A stretch of 64,000 nt of DNA from Neoasaia chiangmaiensis (GCF_002005465.1 NZ_CP014691.1:1550001-1614000); one strand, 5' to 3'; positions 19,044 through 28,521 are shown, counted from the stretch's first letter. Notes: generated by a model not told the origin, from the letters alone. A program made the numbers and translations.

Positions 19044-20886
19044 ACGAACGCGGCGCCGTCGGGAAGAAAGCGCCTCCACGGCCGATCATTCCCCTGAATC
19101 CGTTCCCTCAACGCGCCCGATGCGGCGCCTGCATGGCCGCAGCGTTTCCGCGGGTATCGTGATCGCCAACGTCGCGCTGGTGCAGGAACGCCCGCTCCCG
19201 ACCATCGGGAACGCCTGTAGCGCCGATACGCCGGAAAGCGAACTCGCCCGTCTGGACAACGCCATCACCCAGACACAGCGGCAGATCACCAAACTGCGCA
19301 CCAAGCTGGAAGCCCTGCCCGAGGAAGGCCGGGAGGAAATCGGCGCGCTGCTGGATGTCTATGAGCGGATGCTCGGCCATTCGCGGCTGATCCGCACGGC
19401 GCGCGCACGCATCGCCAAAGACCGGCTGACGGCCGAAGCCGCCGTCCAGCAGGAAAGCGAGACGCTGGCCGCCCTCGCCGGCCCCAAGCCCAACACGCCG
19501 GAGGAAGAGCGGGAAGCCGCCGCCCGGCGCGCCGGTGAATTCCGTGAGATCGCGCGGCGTCTGCTGCGCAATCTGACCGGCGTCTCGTTCCGTGCGTTCT
19601 CCAATCTGCCCGTTGGCTGCATTCTGGCCGCCGAGCAGCTTCGCCCGGCCGATGCCGCGCTGATCGACCCCACGCGCATTGCCGCCGTGCTGTCGGAAGG
19701 GGGCGGCGCGACCGATCATACCGCCATCATGCTGCGCGCGCTGAACGTGCCGGCGGTCCTGGCCGTCACGGACCTGACATCCGCCGTGCAGGACGGCGAC
19801 CTCCTGATCGTCGATGGCGCGCGCGGCGAGATCGTCGTCAATCCGGACCCGGCGACGCTGGCCGAAGCACAGGCCGCCATGGCGGCGGAAGCACAGGAAC
19901 GCAAGGGCATCAGCCGCCTGCGTCGCCTCCCGGCCCGCCTGACCGGTGGCGAGGACATCGAATTGCTCGCCAACGTGGAGCTGCCGGCCGAACTGCCGCT
20001 GCTGCGTCGCAACGGCGCGCAGGGCATCGGGCTGCTGCGCAGCGAATTCCTGTTCGACGAAGACCGGGAATGGCCGGACGAAATGGCGCAATACGCCGTC
20101 TATGCCGGCATCGTACGCGGCATGGACGGCCTGCCGACCACGATCCGCGTGCTCGACTGGGGCGGCGAGAAGGGGCTGGAGCGCCTCCGGATGCTGGGAT
20201 ATGCGGCGGCGGAAGACGGCGGCAACCCCGCACTGGGCATGCGTGGCCTGCGCCTGCTGCTGCACCATCCCGAAATCCTGCTGACGCAATTCTCGGCCAT
20301 CCTGCGCGCCTCCATGGACGGGCCGGTGCGGGTGCTGCTGCCGATGGTCACCGCGACGAACGAGATCGTCACCGCGCGCGAGCTTTTCGAGAAAGCCGCC
20401 CGGCGCCTGCGCCGCAAGGGTGTGAAACTGCCATCCAGACTGCCGCCCCTTGGCATCATGGTGGAAACGCCCGCCGCGGCGATGACGGCGGACGCGCTGG
20501 TGCAGCACGCCGACTTCCTGGCGATCGGCACCAACGACCTGACGATGTACACGCTCGCCGTGGACCGGGCGATGACCATGGATTCCGACCTCTACTCGCC
20601 ACTCCATCCGGCCGTCCTGCGCCTGATCGCAACCACGGTGAATGCCGCGCTGCGCGGGCATCGGCCGGTCTGCGTCTGCGGTGAACTCGCCGCCGATCCG
20701 CATGCCGTCGCCCTGCTGATCGGCATGGGCCTGCGATCCTTTTCCATGACGGCCAGCGCCCTGCCACCCGTCAAGAAGCTGATCCGCGCGCTGAGCCTGG
20801 AGGAGTGCGACACGCTCCGTCGGCAGGCGATGCTGGCGGACGATCCGCCGAACCTGCGCGCGGTGGTCAGAAATTTCCGTGGCTGA
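19036..20886 (+). CDS. ptsI: PTS enzyme I
   Basis: Phosphoenolpyruvate-protein phosphotransferase, first step of the PTS relay (616 residues). It has the helical HPr-binding N-terminal domain, the phosphohistidine loop GGGATDHTAIMLRALNVPAVL, the PEP-binding TIM barrel with GLLRSEFLF, RVLDWGGEKGLE and the VCGELAADP region near the C-terminus. No N-terminal GAF domain is present, so it is plain EI rather than the nitrogen-type EI-Ntr. GTG at 19036 overlaps the HPr stop; the longer frame from 19015 is less likely. Confidence 0.93.
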   Translation: MTERTRRRREESASTADHSPESVPSTRPMRRLHGRSVSAGIVIANVALVQERPLPTIGNACSADTPESELARLDNAITQTQRQITKLRTKLEALPEEGREEIGALLDVYERMLGHSRLIRTARARIAKDRLTAEAAVQQESETLAALAGPKPNTPEEEREAAARRAGEFREIARRLLRNLTGVSFRAFSNLPVGCILAAEQLRPADAALIDPTRIAAVLSEGGGATDHTAIMLRALNVPAVLAVTDLTSAVQDGDLLIVDGARGEIVVNPDPATLAEAQAAMAAEAQERKGISRLRRLPARLTGGEDIELLANVELPAELPLLRRNGAQGIGLLRSEFLFDEDREWPDEMAQYAVYAGIVRGMDGLPTTIRVLDWGGEKGLERLRMLGYAAAEDGGNPALGMRGLRLLLHHPEILLTQFSAILRASMDGPVRVLLPMVTATNEIVTARELFEKAARRLRRKGVKLPSRLPPLGIMVETPAAAMTADALVQHADFLAIGTNDLTMYTLAVDRAMTMDSDLYSPLHPAVLRLIATTVNAALRGHRPVCVCGELAADPHAVALLIGMGLRSFSMTASALPPVKKLIRALSLEECDTLRRQAMLADDPPNLRAVVRNFRG

Positions 20887-20915
20887 CAGAACAATTTCCG
20901 CGCCTGACAGAACGA
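20874..20915 (+). repeat. 21-bp tandem duplication at the ptsI/GNAT junction
   Basis: The 21 bases from 20874 and those from 20895 are the same except for three positions (unit beginning TTTCCG and containing CTGACAGAAC). The duplication covers the ptsI stop and the start of the following acetyltransferase, and keeps the reading frame because 21 is a multiple of three. Confidence 0.8.
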
Positions 20916-21403
20916 TGTCGTTCGACATTCGCCAGGACGATCTTTCCAGCGGGCAGACACGCGCGCTCCTGGCGCTGCACCTTGACGGCATGCACGCCAA
21001 CTCCCCGCCCGGCCACGTTTCCGCGCTCGATCTCTCGGGGCTGCAAACGCCCGACGTGACGGTCTGGTCGGCCTGGCACGACACCCGGATCGCGGCCATC
21101 GGCGCCCTGAAAATGCTGCCGGACGGCACTGCCGAGATCAAGTCGATGCGCACGCATCCCCTGTTCCTGCGTCAGGGCGCTAGCGCGGCGATCCTTGAAC
21201 GAATCATCGCCGAAGCCCGACGGCGCGGCATGCAGCGGCTCAGTCTGGAGACGGGAAGCGGCCCTGCCTTCGAACCGGCACTGGCGCTATACCGGCGTTA
21301 CGGCTTCACCAGCGGCAGCGCTTTTTCCGGTTATGAGAAAAGCGAATTCAACCAGTTCCTCCATCGCGATCTGACCGCGCCTCAGGCAAGCGGATCGGTC
21401 TGA
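20879..21403 (+). CDS. GNAT-family acetyltransferase
   Basis: A 174-residue GNAT protein, YafP/ElaA-like in layout. Seen features: acceptor strands AAIGALKML and AEIKSMRTHPLFLRQGAS (acetyl-CoA phosphate-binding turn RQGAS), AILERIIAEARRRGMQRLSLETG and ALALYRRYGF. The GTG at 20879 overlaps the ptsI stop; the ATG at 20915, one repeat unit later, would give a 162-residue protein and may be the original start. The 3' end overlaps the convergent methyltransferase by 22 bp. Substrate unknown. Confidence 0.75.
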   Translation: MADRTISAPDRTMSFDIRQDDLSSGQTRALLALHLDGMHANSPPGHVSALDLSGLQTPDVTVWSAWHDTRIAAIGALKMLPDGTAEIKSMRTHPLFLRQGASAAILERIIAEARRRGMQRLSLETGSGPAFEPALALYRRYGFTSGSAFSGYEKSEFNQFLHRDLTAPQASGSV

Positions 21404-22500
21404 TAGAGCGTCACGCGCAGGCCACCATGCGGCACCGGCGCGCCCGTGGGCCGGAACGGTAATTCGGTCGCCCGCGCCAGACCGGCCTCCGCCGTGACGA
21501 TCGCGACGCGCCAACCCGGAAACCGCTCTTTCAATACGCGCCCGAACGTCCGGTACAACGGCACGAGCTTGCCCTTGTCACCGATGCGCGTGCCATAGGG
21601 CGGATTGGCGATGACCAGCCCGGCCGGCCCTTCCGGCGGCTCCAGCTCGCTGATCGTGCCCTGCTGGAAGTCGGTGCGGTCCGTCACACCCGCACGCTCG
21701 GCATTGGCACGGCTCATCGCGATCGCCCCCGCATCACGATCGCGCCCGTGGAAGCGCACGCCCGGTGGCGACTCACGCCGAACGTCGCGCATGGACTGCC
21801 ATGCTTGCGCATCGAAGGTCGCAAGATGCTCGAACGCGAAATGGCGTGAACGGCCGGGATTGAGCCGGGCCGCGATCTCGGCCGCCTCGATCACGAACGT
21901 CCCGGAGCCGCACATCGGATCGATCACCGTTTCGCTGCCGTCGAAACCACATTGCCGCAGGAACAGCGATGCCATCGTCTCGCGCATCGGCGCGCGATTG
22001 ACAGCTTCCTTATGGCCGCGCCGATGCAGCAGCGTGCCGGACGTGTCCACGCTGATCGTGCACAGGTCGTGCTCGATCCGCGCCCGGACCACAATCCCGG
22101 CATTCTCGGGATCGCAGGGCGCGCCAAGCGTTTCGCGGATAGCCTTCCCGATCCGCTCCGCCGCCGCACCCGCATGATAGATGCGCGATGCCGCACTCGA
22201 TGCCTCGACGCGGAACGGCACGTCGGGACGCAGCACGGCCGCCCACTCCACCCGGCGCGCGCGGTCGTCCAGATGGGCCAGATGTTTCACATGGAACGCA
22301 TCGATCCGCGCCAGCACGCGCGTGGCGCCACGTATCCACAGGTTGGCGCGCCAGATATCCGGCCATCCGCCGCGCGTCACCACGCCGCCGGGCACGGCCT
22401 GCGGGCGCTTGAATCCCTTGAGACGGACCTCCTCGCAGAGCACCGCTTCCAGCCCCGGCGGGGCGGTCAGGAAAATTTCGAAATCCGTCTGTGTCGTCAT
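21382..22500 (-). CDS. THUMP-domain RNA (guanine-N2) methyltransferase, RlmL-like
   Basis: A 372-residue class I SAM-dependent methyltransferase with an N-terminal THUMP RNA-binding domain (EIFLTAPPGLEAVLCEEV to about 150), then the catalytic domain with VIDPMCGSGTFVIEAA (motif I), a GRDRDAGAI acidic strand and IANPPYGTRI (motif IV, NPPY). This matches the RlmL/YcbY N-terminal half, which modifies a guanine of 23S rRNA; the RlmK half is not fused, as is common outside Gammaproteobacteria. Exact target base is inference. Confidence 0.83.
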   Translation of the reverse strand: MTTQTDFEIFLTAPPGLEAVLCEEVRLKGFKRPQAVPGGVVTRGGWPDIWRANLWIRGATRVLARIDAFHVKHLAHLDDRARRVEWAAVLRPDVPFRVEASSAASRIYHAGAAAERIGKAIRETLGAPCDPENAGIVVRARIEHDLCTISVDTSGTLLHRRGHKEAVNRAPMRETMASLFLRQCGFDGSETVIDPMCGSGTFVIEAAEIAARLNPGRSRHFAFEHLATFDAQAWQSMRDVRRESPPGVRFHGRDRDAGAIAMSRANAERAGVTDRTDFQQGTISELEPPEGPAGLVIANPPYGTRIGDKGKLVPLYRTFGRVLKERFPGWRVAIVTAEAGLARATELPFRPTGAPVPHGGLRVTLYQTDPLA

Positions 22501-22557
22501 GCGGCCTGCATGGCAGGATGACGCGGAAACGGCAACTCGGGCGTGAGCGGCAGCGGT

Positions 22558-23277
22558 CTATTCCAGAGCGTTGCTGCCGCTCTCGCTGCGTGCGCTCGTC
22601 ACGCCCGGCACACGCATCAGCCCCGTCAGGAGATCGCCGTAGCCCCGCGGTCCGCGAATACGTATGACGATCGAGATCGTGCCGTCCTCCACGTCCCGCT
22701 CAAGCCGCATATGCCCCGTGCTGAAACCCAGTTCGCGGATGCGGGCCCGAACGCGGTCCGGCAGACCGGCATCGTCCACCCCGGCCACCGCCACGATGAA
22801 GCCGGGCTTCTTGGCACTGGGGAAGTGCCGCAACAGGCGCGGCGTGACGAACATGACGAACAGATATCCCGCCGTTGTCGCCAAAGCGAGCGCGGTCATC
22901 CCCGCGCCGCACGCCATGCCGAGTGCCGCCGTCAGCCAGATGGAGGCCGCCGTCGTCAGACCCCGCACCGCATCGCGCCGCATGAAGATCACGCCGCCAC
23001 CGATGAAACCCAGTCCGGACACGATCTGCGCGGCAACGCGCGATGGGTCCAGCACGACCCGCCCCGGCGCCAGCACATCGTCGAACCCGTATTTCGATAC
23101 CAGCACGAACAGCGCCGACGCCACGCCGACCAGCGTATAGGTGCGGAAACCGGCGCTTTTCTGGCGATATTCCCGCTCCAGCCCGACGATTCCCGCCAGC
23201 AGGAACGCCAGCCCCAGTTCGCCGAATTGCAGCCAGCCCTGCCCGGCAGCGGTGCCGAATGGAAGAAATGCATGCAT
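22558..23277 (-). CDS. MgtC/SapB-family membrane protein
   Basis: A 239-residue inner-membrane protein with about four to five TM segments and a C-terminal ACT-like soluble domain. The family core is clear: FLLAGIVGLEREYRQKSAGFRTYTLV, ALFVLVSKYGF, SGLGFIGGGVIF, and GLTTAASIWLTAALGMACG. MgtC proteins aid survival at low magnesium and in acid by restraining the F-type ATP synthase or binding transporters; that role is by analogy. The ATG at 23277 begins the conserved part. It is divergent from the following symporter gene. Confidence 0.85.
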   Translation of the reverse strand: MHAFLPFGTAAGQGWLQFGELGLAFLLAGIVGLEREYRQKSAGFRTYTLVGVASALFVLVSKYGFDDVLAPGRVVLDPSRVAAQIVSGLGFIGGGVIFMRRDAVRGLTTAASIWLTAALGMACGAGMTALALATTAGYLFVMFVTPRLLRHFPSAKKPGFIVAVAGVDDAGLPDRVRARIRELGFSTGHMRLERDVEDGTISIVIRIRGPRGYGDLLTGLMRVPGVTSARSESGSNALE

Positions 23278-23421
23278 CGACGGTGCGGCGCTCCCCGGAA
23301 ATCGAGACGTTGACGACGGATAAAATACGCTTGCGACCGGATGACGGTTCGCCGCCGCTTCCCTCCATGGCACGAACCCTGTTGGATAGGCGTGCCAAAA
23401 ACCGATCGGACCGTTTCCTGC

Positions 23422-24738
23422 ATGACGACATCCCCCGACACCGCTTCCCAGCCTGCCGGCAGTCGATCGGCCCTGTTCTGGCAGATCGTCGCGGGCACCG
23501 TGCTCGGCCTGGGCGCCGGGCTGTGGCTGCCGGGGCTGGCCGCGCGGATGCATTGGGCCGTCGATCTTTTTCTGCGGCTGATCGTCATGGCCGTGGGGCC
23601 GCTGCTGTTCTGCATCATCACGCTCGGCATCGTCGGCGCGGGATCGCTGCGCACGGTCGGCCGGCTCGGCGTGAAGACGCTGATCTATTTCGAAGGCATG
23701 ACGACACTGGTGATGGTCGTCTCGGTCGGCGCGGCGCTCCTGCTGCGACCGGGAACCGGTATCGCGTTCATGCCGTCGCCCGACGATCTCCATGCGGCCG
23801 AAGGCTACACCGCCAATGTGCGGCACCTTCATCAGGGCGGCGCCACCGGATTCCTGTTGTCGCTGGTTCCGCGTTCACCGATCGCCGCCTTCGCTGACGG
23901 CAACATGCTTCAAATCCTGTTCTTCGCCATCCTGTTTGGCGTCTGTCTCAATGGCATCGGCACCGCTGGCGCGCCGATCACGCGGTTGCTGGAGGCGACG
24001 TCGCAACTGTTCTCGCGCATGATGACTATCATCATCGGGCTGGCCCCGCTGGGCGTGTTCGGGGCGATGGCCACGACGACCGCGCGCTACGGCCTTGGGG
24101 CGATTGCGCATCTGGCCGGCTTCGTCGCGCTGTATTGCGCGGCCATTGCGCTCTTCATGGCAATAGGGCTCGGCGGCTGCCTGCGTCTGTGCGGCGTCAG
24201 TCCATGGCATTTCCTGCGCCATTTCCGCGAGGAGCTCGTCATCACCGCCACAACCACCGCTTCGGACTCCGTGCTGCCGAGCGTCATGGCCAAGCTGGAA
24301 CACATGGGGGTCGCGCGTCAGGTCGTGGGGTTGGTCGTGCCGGCAGGTTATTCGTTCAATCTGGACGCGCTGTCGATCTATCTCGGCTTCGCCGTCGTGT
24401 TCCTGGCACAGGCGACCGGCACGCCCCTTTCCACATGGCAGATCGTCGTCATGCTCGCGACGGCCTCCTTCACATCCAAGGGCGCGCATGGCGTGCCGGG
24501 CATGGGGATCGTGATCCTGGCGGCCACCCTCGCCGCCGTGCCGGCCATCCCGCCTGCCAGCATCGTGCTACTGGTCGCCGTGGACTGGTTCATCGGCATC
24601 GCGCGGGCCGTTGGCAATCTGGGGGGAAACTGCGTGGCGCCCGTCGTGATGGCCGCCTGGGAAGGACAACTGGATCGCGACCGCGCCGCTGCTGTCCTGG
24701 GTGGCTTTCGAACCGAGGATACCAAAACGATCGTGTAA
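23422..24738 (+). CDS. Dicarboxylate/amino acid:cation symporter (DAACS), divergent
   Basis: A 438-residue inner-membrane symporter related to DctA and GltP. It keeps ATTTASDSVLPSVMAKLE (serine-rich hairpin 1), PAGYSFNLDALSIYL, TSKGAHGVPGMGIVILA (hairpin 2) and a last helix with DWFIGIARAVGNLGGN. The NMDGT-type motif, which lines the ion site in this family, reads NLDAL, so the threonine and glycine are replaced; substrate or ion use may differ from true C4-dicarboxylate carriers. The ATG at 23422 starts the typical N-terminus. Confidence 0.83.
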   Translation: MTTSPDTASQPAGSRSALFWQIVAGTVLGLGAGLWLPGLAARMHWAVDLFLRLIVMAVGPLLFCIITLGIVGAGSLRTVGRLGVKTLIYFEGMTTLVMVVSVGAALLLRPGTGIAFMPSPDDLHAAEGYTANVRHLHQGGATGFLLSLVPRSPIAAFADGNMLQILFFAILFGVCLNGIGTAGAPITRLLEATSQLFSRMMTIIIGLAPLGVFGAMATTTARYGLGAIAHLAGFVALYCAAIALFMAIGLGGCLRLCGVSPWHFLRHFREELVITATTTASDSVLPSVMAKLEHMGVARQVVGLVVPAGYSFNLDALSIYLGFAVVFLAQATGTPLSTWQIVVMLATASFTSKGAHGVPGMGIVILAATLAAVPAIPPASIVLLVAVDWFIGIARAVGNLGGNCVAPVVMAAWEGQLDRDRAAAVLGGFRTEDTKTIV

Positions 24739-24753
24739 TGGCCGTAGACAGCG

Positions 24754-25074
24754 CTACGGGCAGGCTCGTCCCGAGCGGAAAATGTAAACCGTTTCCAGTT
24801 TCTTGAGCTCCAGATCGATATCGGACAGATAGCGGCAGGCCTGAAGCTGCTTGGCCTGTCGACGACGCAGCGCGTAAATCCGACATCGCAGCGCTCTCTC
24901 ATCCAGTGCGCTGGCATCGATATCCTTTTGAGACTTTCGTTCGCGTCGCTTGCCTGTATTGATCATCTGGAAAACATCGTTCCGCAGGGGTCGCAAATTG
25001 TCATCGTCCGTACGTATCCGAAACGACAGGACGCGTCGCGGGCCATGATCGGCCCGGAATGTAAACGACTGCAT
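24754..25074 (-). CDS. Hypothetical protein (doubtful)
   Basis: An open frame of up to 106 residues, very rich in Arg and Lys, with a helical C-terminal part (ERALRCRIYALRRRQAKQ). No family is recognised and no good ribosome site precedes the ATG at 25074 or the one at 24966. It converges on the symporter gene. It may be a small basic protein or chance coding. Confidence 0.3.
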   Translation of the reverse strand: MQSFTFRADHGPRRVLSFRIRTDDDNLRPLRNDVFQMINTGKRRERKSQKDIDASALDERALRCRIYALRRRQAKQLQACRYLSDIDLELKKLETVYIFRSGRACP

Positions 25075-25364
25075 CCCGATACAATATCTTTACATCAACC
25101 GTCGCCTGCCGCCACTTCCCGGCAACAAATACACCAGTCACACGCGCATTTCCGGCAACATTGACGCTGTCGGGCTTTCATCCGAACGTCCTGGTACAGC
25201 ACGTTATCGCTGGAAAACCGACAATCTTCGCCACCCCTGAAACGAACATAGGACACCCTGCCATACCTTCCGTTACCCATTGTCTCGGAAAGGTGTTTTC
25301 GAAAAACAATCAGAAACAGAAATGAAATACAAATTTGATTACATTTAATAACATATGTGCTTTC
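25075..25364. other. Gene-poor region turning A/T-rich before the TonB receptor
   Basis: No convincing gene is seen here. A 61-residue cysteine-rich frame on the minus strand (25095-25280) has no support. From about 25280 onward the composition becomes clearly A/T-rich compared with the rest of the window, running into the receptor promoter and leader (to about 25480). Confidence 0.5.
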
Positions 25365-25392
25365 TTATTACTTAAAATTACAGTTTTATTAT
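25365..25392 (+). promoter_or_regulatory. Candidate promoter of the TonB-dependent receptor
   Basis: TTATTA (25365-25370) and TATTAT (25387-25392) are spaced by 16 bases inside the A/T-rich stretch, 133 bp before the chosen start. The -10 is good and the -35 moderate. No Fur-box-like palindrome was recognised. Confidence 0.35.
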
Positions 25393-25524
25393 GTGCCAAA
25401 GAAGCAACACTTAATTTTGTTTTCTATGTTTGGTGCAAGCGCAATATTGCTGTTTCTTTATTATTTATGCGACTGCCTTGGAAATTCCGGAATCGATCCG
25501 AAAACTCCGAGCCACAGGTGCAAG

Positions 25525-28521
25525 ATGATACGCAAAGACAACAGAAGGCGACGTATTGGCCCCTTGCTGAGTGCCACATTCCTTGCCGCACTATCAGGCG
25601 GTTACTCCAGCGCCAACGCTCAGGACACAACGGCTGCAGGGCCGGCAACCACGGTCAGGAAGCACGCGCACCATACGCGCGGCGCCGCCACAAAAAGCAG
25701 GCCGTCCGCCCCTTCCAGAACAGTCAACGCACGCCAACAGGCAGTCGCCGGCACGACGGTGTCGCACGCCATGACGCAGTCCGGCGCGACGCGTGACAAC
25801 AGCCCATACGTGTCCACAAAGTTTCCGGCCGAGGCGGTCAGTTCCAATGCGGAAAACATCGTCGTAACCGGCTCGGCGTTGAGCACGTCAAACAATACCA
25901 GCGCCAATCCGGTCCAGATCGTCACCGCCAAGCAGATCCAGCAGACCGGCGCGACCACGCTCAGCGATTTTTTCCAGCGCCTGCCTTCGGTTGGGTCCTC
26001 GGGCACCTACAACACACAGACGAACGGCACGGACGGCGCGTCCTGCCTCGATCTTCGCAATCTCGGCGAGACGCGCGTCCTTGTCCTCATTGATGGCAAG
26101 CGGACAGCCATCAATGGTGATTCGAACTGCGTCGACCTCAATGCAATTCCAGTCCAGGCCGTCGCAAGCGTCGAAATCCTGAAGGATGGCGGCTCGGAAC
26201 TCTATGGCGCGGATGCCGTGTCGGGCGTCGTTAATATCAAGCTCCGGCACGATCTGAACGATGCGAACGTGACGCTCCGCGGCGGCATCACCGGGCACGG
26301 CGACAACCAGACCGGGCTGATCTCCGCCTATAAAGGCTGGAATTTCGACCATGGGAAAGGCAATCTGACGCTGTTTGCGTCCTACATGTCGCAAGGCGGC
26401 GTGCAGCAGGCAGACCGCTCCTGGTCGCGCTCGAATATCCAGATAAACGACCCCCTGTCCGCCTCCAACGTCAGCTACGGCTCGATCATCACGCCGAACG
26501 GCACATTTTTCGGTGAGACAACGAACAATACCTATCTGGGTAACGGCAAGGGCGGCCTGACGGACTACACCACATCCGGCCGATATAATTACGGAAACCA
26601 GCAATCGCTGGTCAATGCGTTACAGAACTCAAGCTTCTCCGGCGATACGCATTACGACGTCAACGATCACCTCTCGCTCTACGCGAGCGTTCTTTACAGC
26701 CACAGGACGTCCATGACACAGATGGCGGCGGAACCCGTGGAAGGCAGCGTGCCACCGTCCACGCTGCCGAATTCCATTGTCATTCCGGAAGATTACCCTG
26801 GCAACAATACCGGCGAAGCACTTCAGATGTATCGCCGCATGACCGAATTCGGCAATCGCGAGACCCAGGCCGCCGTCGATACCGTGACCGGAAAATTCGG
26901 TGCGAATGGCGATATCTATGCCGGATGGAAATACGATCTTTCCTACACCTACGGCGCCAGCATGGCCACGACCCAGACGTCCGGCGTCGGCGACTACGCC
27001 AAGCTCCTGCAGGAATACGGTCTGGAAGAGGTAACGCCGGGCGACGCCAACAGCCTGCTTTATTATAATGCGAACTCATGCGCGGGTTCGAAAGGCTGCG
27101 TGCAATCGAACGTTTTCCAGCCGCTCTCCTCCGCGGCCGCGCAATATGCCAATTACACGACATACAGTCACAGCCATTACCAGTTGCGCGATCTGAACCT
27201 GCGCATCAACAACAACCACGTCGTGCATATGCCATGGTCCAATGGCGGCGATCTCGGCATCGCGCTCGGCATGGAACATCGTGGCGAACAACTGACCAAC
27301 GACCCCGATCCGCTGGTCCAGAGCGGCGGGAGCCTCACCAACACCGTGGCGGCCACGAGCGGCGGCTTCAATGTCACGGAAGGCTATATCGAAGGCAAGC
27401 TGACCCTGCTCAAGGATGCGCCGCTCGCCCATGACCTGACAATCGACGGACAGGGTCGTTATTCGTCCTACAACACCTTCGGTTCGGCCTATAACTGGAA
27501 GGGCTCGATCGACTGGGCGCCGACGCGCGACATCCGCTTCCGCGGCACGATCGGCACGTCATTGCGTCAGCCAAACGTCTACGAGCTCTACGGCGGCACG
27601 ACGCTGAGCTACAACACGGCCAGCGATCCGTGCGGCCAGGCATCCTCCTACGGTGCACGTTCAGCGATGGTCGTTGCCAACTGCGCGAAGCAGGGCATCA
27701 ATGCCGCCACCTTCACGTCGTCCGGCTCCGGTCAGATCCCTACGCTGGAAGGGGGCAACAGCACACTGAAGCCGGAAGTCGGCCGCACTTATACATTCGG
27801 CACGGTCATCACGCCGCGCTGGATTCCGGGACTGTCGACCTCGGTCGAATACTGGCACTACAATATCTCGGACGTCATCAGCTCACTGTCGACCCAATAT
27901 ATCGTCGACAGCTGCTACACGGGAACGAACCCGTCCCTTTGCGCCGACGTCAACCGCCTCAGTAACGGGCAGATCAATACGGTTTCGGCACTCGATGAAA
28001 ATCTCGGCGGCCTGCATACCAGCGGGCTCGACTGGGACCTGAATTATCGTTTCCGCGTCACCCGCAACGACACATTCACGATCGACAATAATTACCAGCA
28101 GTTGCTCAGCTACAAGGAGCAGCTCGTTCCCGGCGGGAAATACTATAACTACCTCGGCGCGCTCTTCTATCAAGGCGGCTCTGGGCAACCGCGCGTTCGC
28201 GACTACATGACCCTCGGCTGGCAGCACGGCCGCTTCGGCATCAACTACATGATGCAGTATATGGGCGGCATGCACTGGAACGACGGCTCGGTTTTCCTGA
28301 CGGCAGCCTCCGCCGGCCGGTACAAGACACCGGCGATGGTCCAGCAGGACATTACCCTGACCTATAACTACAAGCGCTGGGCATTCGAAGGCGGCGTCAA
28401 CAATATCGCTGGCAAGAATCCGCCCTTCGTCGCAAGCGCGGCGGACAACAGCGACGCGGCCGTCTACGGCAACTTCTATTATGGCCGATATTTCTTCCTG
28501 CAGGCCGGCGTGAATTTCTGA
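25525..28521 (+). CDS. TonB-dependent outer membrane receptor
   Basis: Outer-membrane beta-barrel receptor (998 residues) driven by TonB. The signal peptide ends near SSANA|QD; a roughly 80-residue low-complexity His/Arg/Thr-rich linker follows, then the plug (ENIVVTGSAL, NPVQIVTAKQIQQTGATTL, VLVLIDGKRT, VEILKDGGSELYGADAVSGVVNI) and a barrel ending in aromatic FFLQAGVNF with terminal Phe. No STN domain is fused, so no sigma-factor signalling is expected. The ATG at 25525 directly precedes the signal peptide and has AGGTG upstream. The substrate is unknown; large catecholate- or sugar-type receptors share this layout. A TonB-type protein lies near 53 kb. Confidence 0.92.
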   Translation: MIRKDNRRRRIGPLLSATFLAALSGGYSSANAQDTTAAGPATTVRKHAHHTRGAATKSRPSAPSRTVNARQQAVAGTTVSHAMTQSGATRDNSPYVSTKFPAEAVSSNAENIVVTGSALSTSNNTSANPVQIVTAKQIQQTGATTLSDFFQRLPSVGSSGTYNTQTNGTDGASCLDLRNLGETRVLVLIDGKRTAINGDSNCVDLNAIPVQAVASVEILKDGGSELYGADAVSGVVNIKLRHDLNDANVTLRGGITGHGDNQTGLISAYKGWNFDHGKGNLTLFASYMSQGGVQQADRSWSRSNIQINDPLSASNVSYGSIITPNGTFFGETTNNTYLGNGKGGLTDYTTSGRYNYGNQQSLVNALQNSSFSGDTHYDVNDHLSLYASVLYSHRTSMTQMAAEPVEGSVPPSTLPNSIVIPEDYPGNNTGEALQMYRRMTEFGNRETQAAVDTVTGKFGANGDIYAGWKYDLSYTYGASMATTQTSGVGDYAKLLQEYGLEEVTPGDANSLLYYNANSCAGSKGCVQSNVFQPLSSAAAQYANYTTYSHSHYQLRDLNLRINNNHVVHMPWSNGGDLGIALGMEHRGEQLTNDPDPLVQSGGSLTNTVAATSGGFNVTEGYIEGKLTLLKDAPLAHDLTIDGQGRYSSYNTFGSAYNWKGSIDWAPTRDIRFRGTIGTSLRQPNVYELYGGTTLSYNTASDPCGQASSYGARSAMVVANCAKQGINAATFTSSGSGQIPTLEGGNSTLKPEVGRTYTFGTVITPRWIPGLSTSVEYWHYNISDVISSLSTQYIVDSCYTGTNPSLCADVNRLSNGQINTVSALDENLGGLHTSGLDWDLNYRFRVTRNDTFTIDNNYQQLLSYKEQLVPGGKYYNYLGALFYQGGSGQPRVRDYMTLGWQHGRFGINYMMQYMGGMHWNDGSVFLTAASAGRYKTPAMVQQDITLTYNYKRWAFEGGVNNIAGKNPPFVASAADNSDAAVYGNFYYGRYFFLQAGVNF

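Noticed and set aside
25095-25280. A 61-codon cysteine-rich frame on the minus strand
   Set aside because: No ribosome site, no similarity recognised and unusual start context; probably chance.
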